Positions 51,001 through 60,732 of a stretch of 64,000 nucleotides of DNA are shown piece after piece. The notes under the pieces are model-generated. The model worked only from the letters and a program-made list of their open reading frames with translations. It did no database searches and was not told the origin of the DNA. Position 1 is the stretch's first letter. Every line of letters starts with the position of its first letter. The translations under genes were made by a program, and so were the position numbers. Source of the stretch: JAJTFW01 sp903922455 (lineage in GTDB: Bacteria; Bacteroidota; Bacteroidia; AKYH767-A; OLB10); NCBI GenBank assembly GCA_943329665.2, contig CALQEU020000003.1, positions 124,001-188,000 of the forward strand, written 5' to 3'.

Positions 51001-51104
51001 TTTAGACTTTAGATGTTAGTGGTTGGATTTTTTTAGGTAAGAGGAAATTTCGCTTCGATCTAGCTGCTGGATGCTCAATTCTGGCTGCAAGCTTCAAGTT
51101 GTTG
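51001..51104 (+). repeat. Heptanucleotide repeats after the membrane receiver gene
   Basis: TTTAGAC, TTTAGAT, GTTAGTG and GTTGGAT start at 51001, 6 bp after the stop. A second set at 51061 reads TAGCTGC, TGGATGC, TCAATTC, TGGCTGC, AAGCTTC, AAGTTGT. Both keep a 7-bp period, and the sets resemble those after fabH. Confidence 0.6.
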
Positions 51105-51223
51105 GTTTTGAATTAGTAATTAATCCTAATAAAAATTCACCCATTCCCCTACTCTTCCACTCTCCGATCTGTTACTCCAGAACAAAAAGTCAGTCTGTAT
51201 TCAATGCAATGCAGAAAAAGGGA

Positions 51224-52495
51224 TTAATGGTGCATCAACAAATAAATTGCTGCTCCTGCAAGGTAGCCGAGTAATGCATAGCCGCTAATTTTTTTGAGGT
51301 ACCAAACAAATGAAATATTTTCCATTCCCATGGCCGCTACTCCTGCGGCGGAACCAATGATGAGTATGCTTCCTCCGGTGCCTGTACAATAAGCCATAAA
51401 CTCCCATAAAAAATGATCGGTAGGATAAGTTGCTAAGTCATACATACCCATGCTTGCGGCAACAAGGGGGACGTTGTCTACTATAGCAGAAAGAAATCCA
51501 ATGAACGTAACAATCAATGGTAGGTTTCCTACATTGTCGTTCATCCATTGCGCCATCCCGCTCAAAATATGTGTACTCTCTAATGCACCTATGGCTATTA
51601 AGATCCCTAAGAAAAATAATACACTGGGTGTATCCACACGTTGCAAGGCTCTTGAAACACTAAAAAACTCTTTCTTCTCGTCTTCTTTTCTTCGGTGAAT
51701 AAACTCGACCGTTGCCCATAATACTCCCAATCCAAATAATATTCCCATGAATGGAGGAAGATGAGTTATCGATTTAAAAATTGGAACAAATAACAACATA
51801 CCTAAACCGACAAAAAATACTGCATTTCTTTCTCGTGTTGTAGCGGCAGACACTTCTCCCTCCTGACTTACCAATAAAGGTATTTCTCCTTTCATTTTCC
51901 TTCCCGCAAAAAACAATGGAATTATCAAACAAACAATTGAAGGAATAAATAAAGATTTGATTATGTTGGTAGCTGTGATTTGTCCTCCTATCCATAGCAT
52001 CGTAGTGGTTACATCCCCAATGGGGGACCATGCACCACCGGCATTCGCAGCAACAACAATCATCCCTGCAAATAACATTCGATCTTCTTTATCGTCAATT
52101 ATCTTTCGAATGAGAGAAACCATTACAATGGTAGAAGTTAAGTTATCCAATACCGCTGATAAGAAAAAAGTGATTCCACATAATAACCATAACAACCTTG
52201 ATTTGCTTCGTGTGTTAATAGCAGAAGTAATGATCGTGAATCCATCGTGCGCATCTATCAACTCCACGATGGTCATGGCAGCTAATAAGAAGAATAGGAT
52301 TCCAGCCGCACTACTTAAATGATGGTTTAATTCTTCCACGATCATTTCAGGCGATTCGGGACTCATCATGATCCAAACTACCCAAACCAATACTCCTGTC
52401 AACAAAGCAGAGGCTGACTTGTTGATTCTCAGAGGGTGTTCAAGTGTTATCGCTAGATACCCTAAGACAAAGATGGTGACGAGGAGTGCTTCCAT
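51224..52495 (-). CDS. nhaD: Na+/H+ antiporter, NhaD type
   Basis: The 423-aa integral membrane protein has about 11-12 hydrophobic helices. Conserved stretches of the NhaD branch of the ion-transporter superfamily are visible: LEHPLRINKSASALLTGVLV, FFLSAVLDNLTSTIVMVSLI (the DN motif in the first hairpin), ANAGGAWSPIGDVTTTMLW, and the repeat-related second half SAIVDNVPLVAASMGMYD and CTGTGGSILIIGSAAGVAAM. The family exchanges Na+ or Li+ for protons across the inner membrane. The start ATG 52495 gives a full first helix. It is monocistronic, divergent from the APC permease pair. Confidence 0.92.
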   Translation of the reverse strand: MEALLVTIFVLGYLAITLEHPLRINKSASALLTGVLVWVVWIMMSPESPEMIVEELNHHLSSAAGILFFLLAAMTIVELIDAHDGFTIITSAINTRSKSRLLWLLCGITFFLSAVLDNLTSTIVMVSLIRKIIDDKEDRMLFAGMIVVAANAGGAWSPIGDVTTTMLWIGGQITATNIIKSLFIPSIVCLIIPLFFAGRKMKGEIPLLVSQEGEVSAATTRERNAVFFVGLGMLLFVPIFKSITHLPPFMGILFGLGVLWATVEFIHRRKEDEKKEFFSVSRALQRVDTPSVLFFLGILIAIGALESTHILSGMAQWMNDNVGNLPLIVTFIGFLSAIVDNVPLVAASMGMYDLATYPTDHFLWEFMAYCTGTGGSILIIGSAAGVAAMGMENISFVWYLKKISGYALLGYLAGAAIYLLMHH

Positions 52496-52583
52496 AGATG
52501 GTACAAAGTAAAAGGATTCTATGAAGAACTTCGATTTAAATACATTTAATTAAGCATCATTTTTTTGAATGGTGATTAATTGT

Positions 52584-52591
52584 TAGGTTTG
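52584..52591 (+). promoter_or_regulatory. -7 element TAGGTTTG for the APC permease pair
   Basis: Exact TAnnTTTG match 20 nt before the ATG at 52612, with a TTG 16 bp upstream. Confidence 0.5.
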
Positions 52592-52611
52592 TTGTTCAAC
52601 CTAGACTAATT

Positions 52612-54075
52612 ATGGCTAATAAATTATTTACAACGAAGTCGATTGATCGTTTAATGCGCGAATCATCTGGCGAACACGATGGTGAACATACACTAAAACG
52701 AACCTTAGGAAAAGCAAACCTTGTGATGCTCGGTATAGGTGCTATCATTGGTGCTGGTATTTTTGTATTGACAGGTGCAGCAGCCTCTCAACACGCAGGT
52801 CCGGCCGTTGTAATTTCATTTGTAGTGGCGGGCTTAGCTTGTACTTTTGCAGGTTTATGTTACTCCGAATTTGCTTCCATGATTCCCATAGCTGGATCTG
52901 CTTACACTTATGCTTATGCAACTCTTGGTGAATTCATCGCATGGATCATTGGTTGGGATTTAATTCTTGAATATTTATTTGGAGCCAGTACGGTGGCTGT
53001 AGGTTGGTCGGGATATATGACCAGTTTTCTAAAAGATGTTGGAATTATTATTCCTGATGCACTCTGTAATGCTCCCATCTTTTACGATGTGGCTACTCAA
53101 TCTTACTCTGCAACAGGAGCCTTTCTTAATTTACCTGCGATGGCCATTGTAGGAATTATGACTTGGTTGTTGGTCGTTGGAATTCGCGAATCAGCAAACA
53201 TCAATAATGTAATTGTAGTTATAAAAGTTATTGTGATTTTACTTTTTATTATTTTGGGATGGAATTATATTAATCCGGAAAACTGGGTGCCATTCATTCC
53301 TGAAAACACAGGAACGTTTGGAGAGTATGGTTGGAGTGGTGTTGTTCGTGCGGCCGGAATTATTTTCTTCGCTTACATTGGTTTTGACGCGGTATCCACT
53401 GCTGCTCAAGAAGCCGTCAACCCTCAAAAAGATATGCCGTTTGGTATTTTAGGATCCTTGGTGGTATGTACTATACTTTATATTTTGGTAGGATTAGTGA
53501 TGACTGGAATTGTACCTTATTTACAATTAAATAATCCTGCTCCCATTGCCGTTGCTATTGACGCGACAGGAGATGGCTTAGCTTGGTTACGCCCCATTAT
53601 TAAGATTGGCGCATTAGCTGGATTAAGCAGTGTTATTTTAGTAATGTTGATGGGTCAACCTCGAATTTTCTTTTCCATGTCGAAAGATGGATTGCTTCCT
53701 AAATCATTTGGTAAAGTACATCCTAAATACAAAACACCTTACATCACTACCATTCTAACGGGTGCTGTTGCTATGTTGGTTGCGGGAATATTTCCGATTG
53801 GATTATTAGGCGAGTTAGTTTCGATTGGAACCCTTCTTGCGTTTGTCATTGTGTGTGGTGGTGTATTGGTTCTTCGATACAAACAACCAAATATTAATCG
53901 TCCGTTTAAAACTCCATTCTTCCCTATTGTTCCAATCCTTGGTATGTTATCATCGTTGGCATTGATGTACTTCTTGCCAATTGATACTTGGATTCGTTTA
54001 ATTGTTTGGATGGCACTTGGTGTAATAATTTATTTCGGTTACAGTCGCAAGCATAGTAAAGTAAATAATCCATGA
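52612..54075 (+). CDS. APC-family amino acid permease (CAT-like), first of pair
   Basis: This 487-aa transporter has about 12 membrane helices. The APC signature on helix 1 is MLGIGAIIGAGIFVLTGAAA. The cationic-amino-acid-transporter branch shows in CYSEFASMIPIAGSAYTYAY, LGEFIAWIIGWDLILEYLFG, FFAYIGFDAVSTAAQEAVNP and GQPRIFFSMSKDGLLPKSF. The substrate cannot be fixed from sequence; cationic or neutral amino acids are likely. Its stop overlaps the next start (ATGA at 54072), so the two permeases are translationally coupled. Confidence 0.9.
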   Translation: MANKLFTTKSIDRLMRESSGEHDGEHTLKRTLGKANLVMLGIGAIIGAGIFVLTGAAASQHAGPAVVISFVVAGLACTFAGLCYSEFASMIPIAGSAYTYAYATLGEFIAWIIGWDLILEYLFGASTVAVGWSGYMTSFLKDVGIIIPDALCNAPIFYDVATQSYSATGAFLNLPAMAIVGIMTWLLVVGIRESANINNVIVVIKVIVILLFIILGWNYINPENWVPFIPENTGTFGEYGWSGVVRAAGIIFFAYIGFDAVSTAAQEAVNPQKDMPFGILGSLVVCTILYILVGLVMTGIVPYLQLNNPAPIAVAIDATGDGLAWLRPIIKIGALAGLSSVILVMLMGQPRIFFSMSKDGLLPKSFGKVHPKYKTPYITTILTGAVAMLVAGIFPIGLLGELVSIGTLLAFVIVCGGVLVLRYKQPNINRPFKTPFFPIVPILGMLSSLALMYFLPIDTWIRLIVWMALGVIIYFGYSRKHSKVNNP

Positions 54076-55538
54076 TGAATAAAAAAGCAACGAAGCCGGA
54101 AGGCGAAAAAGAATTTAAACGCTCCCTCGGTTTTTGGGATGCTACTTTATTAGTGGCCGGATCCATGATTGGATCAGGAATTTTTATAGTGAGTGCAGAT
54201 ATGAGTCGAATGGTTGGCAGCACAGGCTGGCTCCTATTCCTCTGGATTCTAAGCGGCGTCATCACGGTGATGGCGGCACTAAGTTATGGAGAACTCGCGG
54301 GCATGATGCCCAAAGCCGGTGGACAATTCGTTTATATCGAAAGAGCTTGGGGAAAGGTTACTTCTTTTCTTTACGGTTGGACGGTATTCACGGTAATTCA
54401 AACGGGTGTTATTGCTGCGGTGGCTGTAGCCTTCGCAAAATATTCGGGTGTATTTTTTCCTGCTATATCGGTAGAGAATATTTTGCTTGACTTCGGATTT
54501 GTTAAAATTTCTACTGCGCAATTTTTAGCGATTGTATTAATTCTTTTTCTCACTTGGATCAACACCAAAGGTATTCAGCACGGGAAAAGAATTCAAGTTG
54601 TATTCACTACGGCTAAATTAATTGCATTACTTTTCTTAATCGTTGCCGGAATTTATGTAGGATTAAATTTCGAATGGTATGCACAAAACTTTTCCAACAT
54701 GTGGCATGCACAAACTTCGGTGAATGTAAATGGATCTTGGATGACGAGTGAATTAGCTGGCACCGCATTGGTATTGGCTTTAGGCACTGCCATTATTGGA
54801 TCACTTTTTAGTAGCGACGCCTGGAATAATGTTACGTTTATTGCTGGAGAAATTAAAGACCCGCAAAAAAATATTCCATTAAGTTTATTGGCGGGGACTG
54901 CTATTGTTACTGTTTTATACTTACTCACCAACATCGCTTACTTGGGATTACTTCCCTTGCATGGTGATGCGGCAGCAGGAGATGTGATTGGACAAGGCAT
55001 TCAATTCGCCACGCAAGATCGTGTGGGAACAGCTGCGGCCTCTCAAATATTTGGCGATAGTGCAGTGTATTTAATGGCGCTGTTAATTATGGTTTCTACT
55101 TTTGGATGCAATAACGGAATCATTTTATCGGGCGCGCGTGTTTATTATGCGATGGGGAAAGATGGACTCTTCTTTAAAAAAGCGGCTACTCTTAACCGTA
55201 ATGAAGTTCCTGAATTTGCATTGTGGATTCAAGCCGCTTGGGCTTGTGCATTATGCTTGAGCGGAACATATGGCGATTTACTCGACTACTGTACGTTCGC
55301 TAGTTTACTTTTTTATATCGTGACGATAGCTGGTATTTTTAGATTACGTAAAAAAGAACCCAATGCACACCGACCGTATAAAGTAATTGCCTATCCAATC
55401 TTACCGTTACTCTATATCCTTATCGCAGGTGCCATTTGCGTTATTCTGCTTTATACAAAACCACAAAACACTTGGAGTGGATTGTTTATTGTGGGATTAG
55501 GGTTGCCGGTGTATTATATGTTTATAAAGAAGAAATAA
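54072..55538 (+). CDS. APC-family amino acid permease, second of pair
   Basis: The 488-aa transporter has the helix-1 motif LLVAGSMIGSGIFIVSADMS and LAGMMPKAGGQFVYIERAWG. It ends with helices (HRPYKVIAYPILPLLYILIA) typical of the LAT/AAE branch of APC proteins. It differs clearly from its upstream partner, so the pair is not a recent duplication but two transporters with probably different substrates under one promoter. ATG 54072 overlaps the upstream stop by 4 bp; a second ATG follows at 54075. A good terminator lies 14 bp after the stop. Confidence 0.9.
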   Translation: MMNKKATKPEGEKEFKRSLGFWDATLLVAGSMIGSGIFIVSADMSRMVGSTGWLLFLWILSGVITVMAALSYGELAGMMPKAGGQFVYIERAWGKVTSFLYGWTVFTVIQTGVIAAVAVAFAKYSGVFFPAISVENILLDFGFVKISTAQFLAIVLILFLTWINTKGIQHGKRIQVVFTTAKLIALLFLIVAGIYVGLNFEWYAQNFSNMWHAQTSVNVNGSWMTSELAGTALVLALGTAIIGSLFSSDAWNNVTFIAGEIKDPQKNIPLSLLAGTAIVTVLYLLTNIAYLGLLPLHGDAAAGDVIGQGIQFATQDRVGTAAASQIFGDSAVYLMALLIMVSTFGCNNGIILSGARVYYAMGKDGLFFKKAATLNRNEVPEFALWIQAAWACALCLSGTYGDLLDYCTFASLLFYIVTIAGIFRLRKKEPNAHRPYKVIAYPILPLLYILIAGAICVILLYTKPQNTWSGLFIVGLGLPVYYMFIKKK

Positions 55539-55551
55539 ATTGACAAATAAA

Positions 55552-55594
55552 AAATCGCTGTGTCGATGAAGTAATTTCATCTGCACAGCGATTT
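55552..55594. terminator. Terminator between the permease and TonB-receptor genes
   Basis: AAATCGCTGTG (55552-55562) and CACAGCGATTT (55584-55594) pair perfectly, and the inner ATGAA/TTCAT extends the stem. AATTTTTAT follows. It serves both convergent genes. Confidence 0.85.
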
Positions 55595-55613
55595 AATTTT
55601 TATACATGTTTTA

Positions 55614-57824
55614 CTAAAACTTAAACCTCAATACACCAAAAATATTTCTTCCTGGTGCATTGATTCCACTGGCAAAAGCGCGGTATTGCGTATCGAAAAT
55701 ATTATCGACACCTGCTTGAATGGTAATTAGCTTATGTACTTGATAAGACACTCTCCAATTGATGGTGAACCAAGCAGGCATTCCATCAACGGTTGCATAC
55801 TGCAAGTTGTCTTCTCCGCTTGAACTATAATCTTTTAATTTTTTGGCGCCATTATAATTCACAAAGAAATCGGAACTGAAATTAGCGTGCGCATAATTTA
55901 ATCCGAGTCGCATATTCATGGGCGGAATATGATCTAAAGGAGCATCCGTACTGTCTGTTTTAACTCGACCATAGGTATAGTTCATACTAAAGGAGAACAG
56001 CAAATTTTCAAGGAGTCGTGTTCGGAAGCTGGAACTGAATCCATAAATGTAGGCCCGAACTTTATTTTGATTGGCTAAAACCTGACTCAACGATCCATCA
56101 TACAAAATTGAATCTTGGTCTTGGTATTGAAATTTATCAGTGACAATAGCATTATAAAATTGAGTATAGTACAAAGTATTCTCCCACGTAGTTACGCCAT
56201 TGTAAATTTTAGTAACTCCAATTTCAGTATTCACCGTTTGTTCCGGTTTGAGATCTTCATTCGGAACGATGATCGTGCTTAGTGTTGATTCAAACACTTT
56301 AGATAAGTCATCTACATTGGGTGCGCGGAAACCAGTGCTTAACAATACCGAAAACTTTAAATCATCATTTGGAATATGAATCAATCCCACACTTCCCGAA
56401 TACACCAAATGCTCTTGATTCACTTCACTAAATGGAAATTTGAAGAAAGAAGTATCCTCAATCGTTGAATTCAATGTAGTAAAACCTACTCTGAACCCAT
56501 CATTCAACGTCACTTGATCATTAATTCTCCAAGAATGCGAAAAGTAAACCGCTGCGCTATTCATCGTATTATCACCATCGGGATAACGGGTATCTAACGG
56601 TTGCGTGGTACCGTTCACGATATTTTTTTCTTCGGCTGTTGACTTTAGGGAATTGAATTGACCATCTAACCCAAAATGCATGGAGTGTGCTCCGTCAACA
56701 TGCATCATATCGAAAGCATATCCGATAATATTCACATCTTCGGTACGGCTTTGCAAATTATCTCTATTGAAACGACGTTGGTGTCGGCTCTCTTGAATTT
56801 TTTGAAAGTTCACCCCCACGTGCATCTTGTTAAAAAATCCTTCACCAGAAGCGTAATTCATATCGTATGCAGTCATCAATCTTTCTTGTGGACCATAATA
56901 CCATTCAGCATTTCGCAATCCTGCGCCTTCGGGATCCGTTAAGCGATCGTAGCGCGGAATGTCGGTGCTATTCGAGTATTGCAAATTAAGTCCGTGCGTT
57001 ACGTTTTCATTTGCTTTGTAAGCAAACTTTTGCACTATGTCATACTGCGAATAACCTGATTGCACTTGAAGGTAACGATCGGTGTTCTTCACCAAGGAAT
57101 CCACGCCATTAATACGCTCTACATAAAAGGGACGCTCGGGGTACGCTCCATCATAAAATGGATTTTGATTCGTTCCTCCACGCAAATCATCAAAGGTAGA
57201 ATGCGTAAACGAGGTGAAAGAAGCAAACTTCTTCCCACCAATATTCACATCAAAATGTCCAGTGAACTCATCGTTCACCGACCCAAATCGTGTAAATGCA
57301 TTTACTTTCACTAACGATTTATTTTCATTCGTTGCAAACTGTGGCGCCTTGGTGTAGAGATGGACTACGCCGCCCAATGCATCGCTTCCGTACATAGTTG
57401 AAGAGGGGCCAAACAATACTTCTACTCGATCGAGACTATTATTATCGAGCGAAAGAATATTCTGAAGATGTCCGCCACGATAGATTAAATTATTTTGACG
57501 CACACCATCAATCACCAAGAGGATTCGATTGGCTTCAAATCCGCGTAGTACAGGCGAGCCGCCACCCATCTGACTTTTCTGTACAAAGATGCCGGCTGTA
57601 TTGGAGAGTAACTCGGCAGTGGTTTGTGCTTGGGCCAATGAAATTTGTTTGCTGTCGATCAATTGCACTTGCTGAGAGATGGTACGTCGTGTTTCCTCAG
57701 ACTTATTCGCGGAGATAATTACTTCGTTCAACGAATTCGTGTATGAAGTATCAGGATCTTCCGACTGTGCAAAAGAACCCGTTGAATATAGTAATGCTGA
57801 GATCAGCAGTATTTTTAGTTTCAT
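55614..57824 (-). CDS. TonB-dependent outer membrane receptor (heme/siderophore type)
   Basis: From ATG 57824 the 736-aa protein has signal MKLKILLISALLYSTGSFAQ. Next come a TonB-box-like region with LNEVIISANKSEETRRTISQ and a plug domain (SNTAGIFVQKSQMGGGSPVL, RGFEANRILLVIDGVRQNN, LFGPSSTMYGSDALGGVVHL). A 22-stranded-type barrel ends in an aromatic residue (GRNIFGVLRFKF). The plug resembles heme/hemoglobin receptors (MGGGSPVLRGF), but no His-bearing FRAP/NPNL site is visible, so the ligand is open. There is no CarboxypepD leader domain and no SusD partner, which argues against a glycan receptor. The small exported gene upstream (57993) probably belongs to the same unit. Confidence 0.9.
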   Translation of the reverse strand: MKLKILLISALLYSTGSFAQSEDPDTSYTNSLNEVIISANKSEETRRTISQQVQLIDSKQISLAQAQTTAELLSNTAGIFVQKSQMGGGSPVLRGFEANRILLVIDGVRQNNLIYRGGHLQNILSLDNNSLDRVEVLFGPSSTMYGSDALGGVVHLYTKAPQFATNENKSLVKVNAFTRFGSVNDEFTGHFDVNIGGKKFASFTSFTHSTFDDLRGGTNQNPFYDGAYPERPFYVERINGVDSLVKNTDRYLQVQSGYSQYDIVQKFAYKANENVTHGLNLQYSNSTDIPRYDRLTDPEGAGLRNAEWYYGPQERLMTAYDMNYASGEGFFNKMHVGVNFQKIQESRHQRRFNRDNLQSRTEDVNIIGYAFDMMHVDGAHSMHFGLDGQFNSLKSTAEEKNIVNGTTQPLDTRYPDGDNTMNSAAVYFSHSWRINDQVTLNDGFRVGFTTLNSTIEDTSFFKFPFSEVNQEHLVYSGSVGLIHIPNDDLKFSVLLSTGFRAPNVDDLSKVFESTLSTIIVPNEDLKPEQTVNTEIGVTKIYNGVTTWENTLYYTQFYNAIVTDKFQYQDQDSILYDGSLSQVLANQNKVRAYIYGFSSSFRTRLLENLLFSFSMNYTYGRVKTDSTDAPLDHIPPMNMRLGLNYAHANFSSDFFVNYNGAKKLKDYSSSGEDNLQYATVDGMPAWFTINWRVSYQVHKLITIQAGVDNIFDTQYRAFASGINAPGRNIFGVLRFKF

Positions 57825-57992
57825 ATATCTATTAATTGTAATGATTCCATCTGCATACAACAACATTATTTCATGCTGCACACAATGATGTAGAGCGCCG
57901 CTCCAATTTCATGGATAAGCAATATCAATCTCACTATCCATTTAAGTTAAAAGATTTTTAAACAGATCAGTAAAGAGTTAAAAAATAAATTT

Positions 57993-58505
57993 CTATACGA
58001 CTTCGGGTGGTGGGGAAGAAACATCCTGCGAAATTAAATTCGCTGTGGGTGAAAGATAAAATGGATAATTCGCAAATGATTTTTGCTCTACAAAATAAGT
58101 AGTTTGATCAACACCTGATATATAAGTTAACGAAGACAACTTCAACAACAAATCGGGCAATACTCGATTATGATCTTCAGCATGACAAATCAATTTTTCA
58201 ATTTCATGCAATACCGTTTCTTCTTTTGTATCGTGTAATGCTAACATGGAAACTGAATCTTCAAAAAAAAAAATATTTTTTACATCATACATTCTCCCTT
58301 TCCACATTACTTCAAAAACATTTTTTCTTCCCTTTTCAAAATCACTACGTAACATCCGAATGGATTCAAACTCAGCATTGGGATTGTTAAGTTCTTCTTC
58401 CATGTGCCACTGCACAAATTTTTGTTGAAGAGAATAGAGGTTAAGGAGTCCGCCCGATTGTGCGAAGAGAAAAAGCAGTAAAGAAAGGGCAAGAAACTTT
58501 TTCAT
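57993..58505 (-). CDS. Small exported protein upstream of the TonB receptor
   Basis: The 170-aa protein has a signal peptide (MKKFLALSLLLFLFAQSGG). The mature part contains YSLQQKFVQWHMEEELNN, KNVFEVMWKGRMYDVKNIFF, a His-rich stretch (HEIEKLICHAEDHNR) and an unusual Pro-rich end, SSPPPEVV. I recognise no domain. In Bacteroidota, proteins of this size often precede TonB receptors for metal or heme uptake, and the His/Cys cluster could bind a metal; this is inference only. The gap of 168 bp to the receptor gene has no terminator. Confidence 0.65.
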   Translation of the reverse strand: MKKFLALSLLLFLFAQSGGLLNLYSLQQKFVQWHMEEELNNPNAEFESIRMLRSDFEKGRKNVFEVMWKGRMYDVKNIFFFEDSVSMLALHDTKEETVLHEIEKLICHAEDHNRVLPDLLLKLSSLTYISGVDQTTYFVEQKSFANYPFYLSPTANLISQDVSSPPPEVV

Positions 58506-58560
58506 TTGGGATAAGTAAGCTAAATTATATCAAAAATATTTACCATGCAATTTTAATTTG

Positions 58561-58722
58561 GATGCTCGATACTAGATAATAGATGTTCGATGCTATAACC
58601 TAAAGAGAATCGAGAATCGAGTATCGAGTATCGAGAATCGAGTATCGAGAATCGAGTATCGAGTATCGAGTATCGAATATCGAGTATCAAGAATCGAGTA
58701 TCAAGAATCGAGTATCAAGCAT
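58561..58722 (-). repeat. Heptanucleotide tandem array directly after rnc
   Basis: From 58606 to 58721 about 16-17 units of AGTATCG/AGAATCG/AGTATCA follow without a gap. A looser set (GATGCTC, GATACTA, GATAATA, GATGTTC, GATGCTA) lies at 58561-58595. The array touches the rnc stop codon (58725-58723). It is the longest of the 7-bp arrays. Confidence 0.9.
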
Positions 58723-59445
58723 CTACAACAATCCAAGCTCCTTACAAACTTTTTCGGCGGCGATTTGTTCGGCTTTCTTTTTTACAAAATCTTGAGCTGT
58801 GGCTTTTTCTTCCCCGTCGATGGTGAGACGAATGGTGATCAAGCGCGACTTCGCATCATCGTCGACAGTGTCAAACTGAACAACATGCTTTTCTTTTTGT
58901 CCCCAATTTAAAATTATACTCTTAAAATTCTTCTCGGTGCTTTCTACTTCTTCTAAGTCGACATGGGGACGAATGATTTTAGAGAGAATGTATTGCTGAG
59001 TAGTTTTATATCCTTGATCGAGATAGATAGCTCCAATGTACGCTTCAAATGCATCGCCATACATGCTTCGGTACGATCCCGGACCTGCATTATTCTTTAG
59101 CATCTCATCGATACCAATTTTCATAGCTAGGATTTTTAAATTTTCTCTACTCACTAGTCGGCTACGCATCTCCGTTAGGAAGCCCTCGTCTTTAAATGGA
59201 TATTTTTTAAAAAGCAAATCGGCAACAACGGCACCTAAAACAGCATCTCCTAAATATTCTAAACGTTCGTTGCTCAATCGATTTCCACCAACAGTTTCCA
59301 GTGCAAGTGAACGATGAGAGAAGGCAAGTTTATACAATGATAAATTCCCAGGATAAAATCCAAGCAAATAACGAAGAGAGCGAATAAATAATTTTTCATT
59401 CTCGTCCGCCTTAAAAAAATATCGGATTAGAGTATGACCAACCAA
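58723..59445 (-). CDS. rnc: Ribonuclease III
   Basis: RNase III cuts double-stranded RNA in rRNA and mRNA maturation. The 240-aa protein has the RIIID signature NERLEYLGDAVLGAVVADLL, an upstream LAFSHRSLALE, catalytic Asp/Glu in GDAFEAYIGAIYLDQG, and a C-terminal dsRBD (about 170-240, KSRLITIRLTIDGEEKATAQ, ending AEKVCKELGLL). The start is TTG at 59445, 3 bp after the fabF stop, and no ATG is nearby, so translation is coupled to fabF. It is the last gene of acpP-fabF-rnc, an order conserved in many bacteria. The stop codon opens a long heptamer array. Confidence 0.94.
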   Translation of the reverse strand: MVGHTLIRYFFKADENEKLFIRSLRYLLGFYPGNLSLYKLAFSHRSLALETVGGNRLSNERLEYLGDAVLGAVVADLLFKKYPFKDEGFLTEMRSRLVSRENLKILAMKIGIDEMLKNNAGPGSYRSMYGDAFEAYIGAIYLDQGYKTTQQYILSKIIRPHVDLEEVESTEKNFKSIILNWGQKEKHVVQFDTVDDDAKSRLITIRLTIDGEEKATAQDFVKKKAEQIAAEKVCKELGLL

Positions 59446-59448
59446 AAT

Positions 59449-60702
59449 CTAGGGTTTAAATTTTTTGACAATGATGGAAGCATTGTGACCACCAAATCCA
59501 AAAGTATTACACAACGCTGCATTCACCACACGTTTTTGTGGTTTGTTAAAAGTAAAATTTAATTTAGGATCAAAAGCAGGATCGTCGGTGAAATGATTGA
59601 TGGTAGGTGGAACTTCATCGTTCTGCACCGCTAAAACTGTTGCGATGGCTTCGATGGCACCGGCGGCACCCAAGAGGTGACCTGTCATGGATTTGGTAGA
59701 GCTAATATTTAAACGATATGCATCTTCACCAAATAATTTTCCGATTGCTTTTGTTTCACTTGGATCACCTACAGGAGTTGAAGTTCCATGCACGTTAATA
59801 TAATCGATATCGGAAGGTTGCATTTCCGCATCTTCCAAAGCATTGCGCATTACATTAAAGGCACCGAGTCCTTCGGGATGAGTTGCTGTTAAGTGATATG
59901 CATCGGCACTCATGCCTCCGCCAGCAACTTCTGCATAAATTTTTGCTCCTCTTTTCAGTGCATGTTCGAGTTCTTCCAAAATCAAACAACCCGAGCCTTC
60001 ACCTAAAACAAATCCATCGCGATCTAAATCGAAGGGACGAGAGGCAGTTGTTGGATCATCGTTTCTTTGGGAGAGTGCGTGCATAGCACCAAATCCTCCA
60101 ATACCAGCTTCATTCACTGCAGCTTCGCTACCTCCACATAAAATAATATCCGCTTTCCCCAATCGGAGATAAGTGAATGCATCAATAATGGCATTGGTAG
60201 ACGAGGCGCAAGCTGAAACGGTACAAAAATTCGGTCCGCGGTAGCCATAACGCATCGAGATATGTCCCGCGGCGATATCGGCAATCATTTTGGGAATGAA
60301 GAAAGGGTTGAAACGCGGGACACCATCGCCTTTGGCGTAGTCCATCACTTCATCCAAAAAAGTTCTTAATCCACCAATTCCCGAACCCCAAATTACACCG
60401 ACACGATCGGGATCGGGCTTATCCGTAAGCAAGTTGGCGTCGTTGACTGCTTCTTCGCAGGCCGCAATGGCTAGCTGAGAGAAACGGTCGAGCTTACGCG
60501 CTTCCTTACGGTCGAGATAGAGACTGGGATCGAATCCTTTTATTTCACAGGCGAAACGTGTTTTGTACTTAGATGCATCAAACAGGGTAATAGGACCTGC
60601 ACCGCTTTTTCCAGCGAGCAATCCTGCCCAATAATCCGCCACGTTATTCCCGAGCGGAGTTTGAGCTCCTAAGCCTGTTATGACTACGCGTTTAAGTTGC
60701 AT
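59449..60702 (-). CDS. fabF: 3-oxoacyl-ACP synthase II
   Basis: FabF elongates fatty acids by condensing acyl-ACP with malonyl-ACP. The 417-aa protein carries the Cys-His-His triad: Cys in TVSACASSTNAI, His in INVHGTSTPVGD and His in KSMTGHLLGAAGA. The first residues VVITGLGAQTPLGNNVADYW and the end NTFGFGGHNASIIVKKF are typical. AACAGGAG precedes the ATG by 4-5 bp, one of the few clear Shine-Dalgarno sequences in the window. It lies 30 bp after acpP and 3 bp before rnc. Confidence 0.96.
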   Translation of the reverse strand: MQLKRVVITGLGAQTPLGNNVADYWAGLLAGKSGAGPITLFDASKYKTRFACEIKGFDPSLYLDRKEARKLDRFSQLAIAACEEAVNDANLLTDKPDPDRVGVIWGSGIGGLRTFLDEVMDYAKGDGVPRFNPFFIPKMIADIAAGHISMRYGYRGPNFCTVSACASSTNAIIDAFTYLRLGKADIILCGGSEAAVNEAGIGGFGAMHALSQRNDDPTTASRPFDLDRDGFVLGEGSGCLILEELEHALKRGAKIYAEVAGGGMSADAYHLTATHPEGLGAFNVMRNALEDAEMQPSDIDYINVHGTSTPVGDPSETKAIGKLFGEDAYRLNISSTKSMTGHLLGAAGAIEAIATVLAVQNDEVPPTINHFTDDPAFDPKLNFTFNKPQKRVVNAALCNTFGFGGHNASIIVKKFKP

Positions 60703-60732
60703 GCCACTCCTGTTAAAGAAAGAAAGAAAGAC

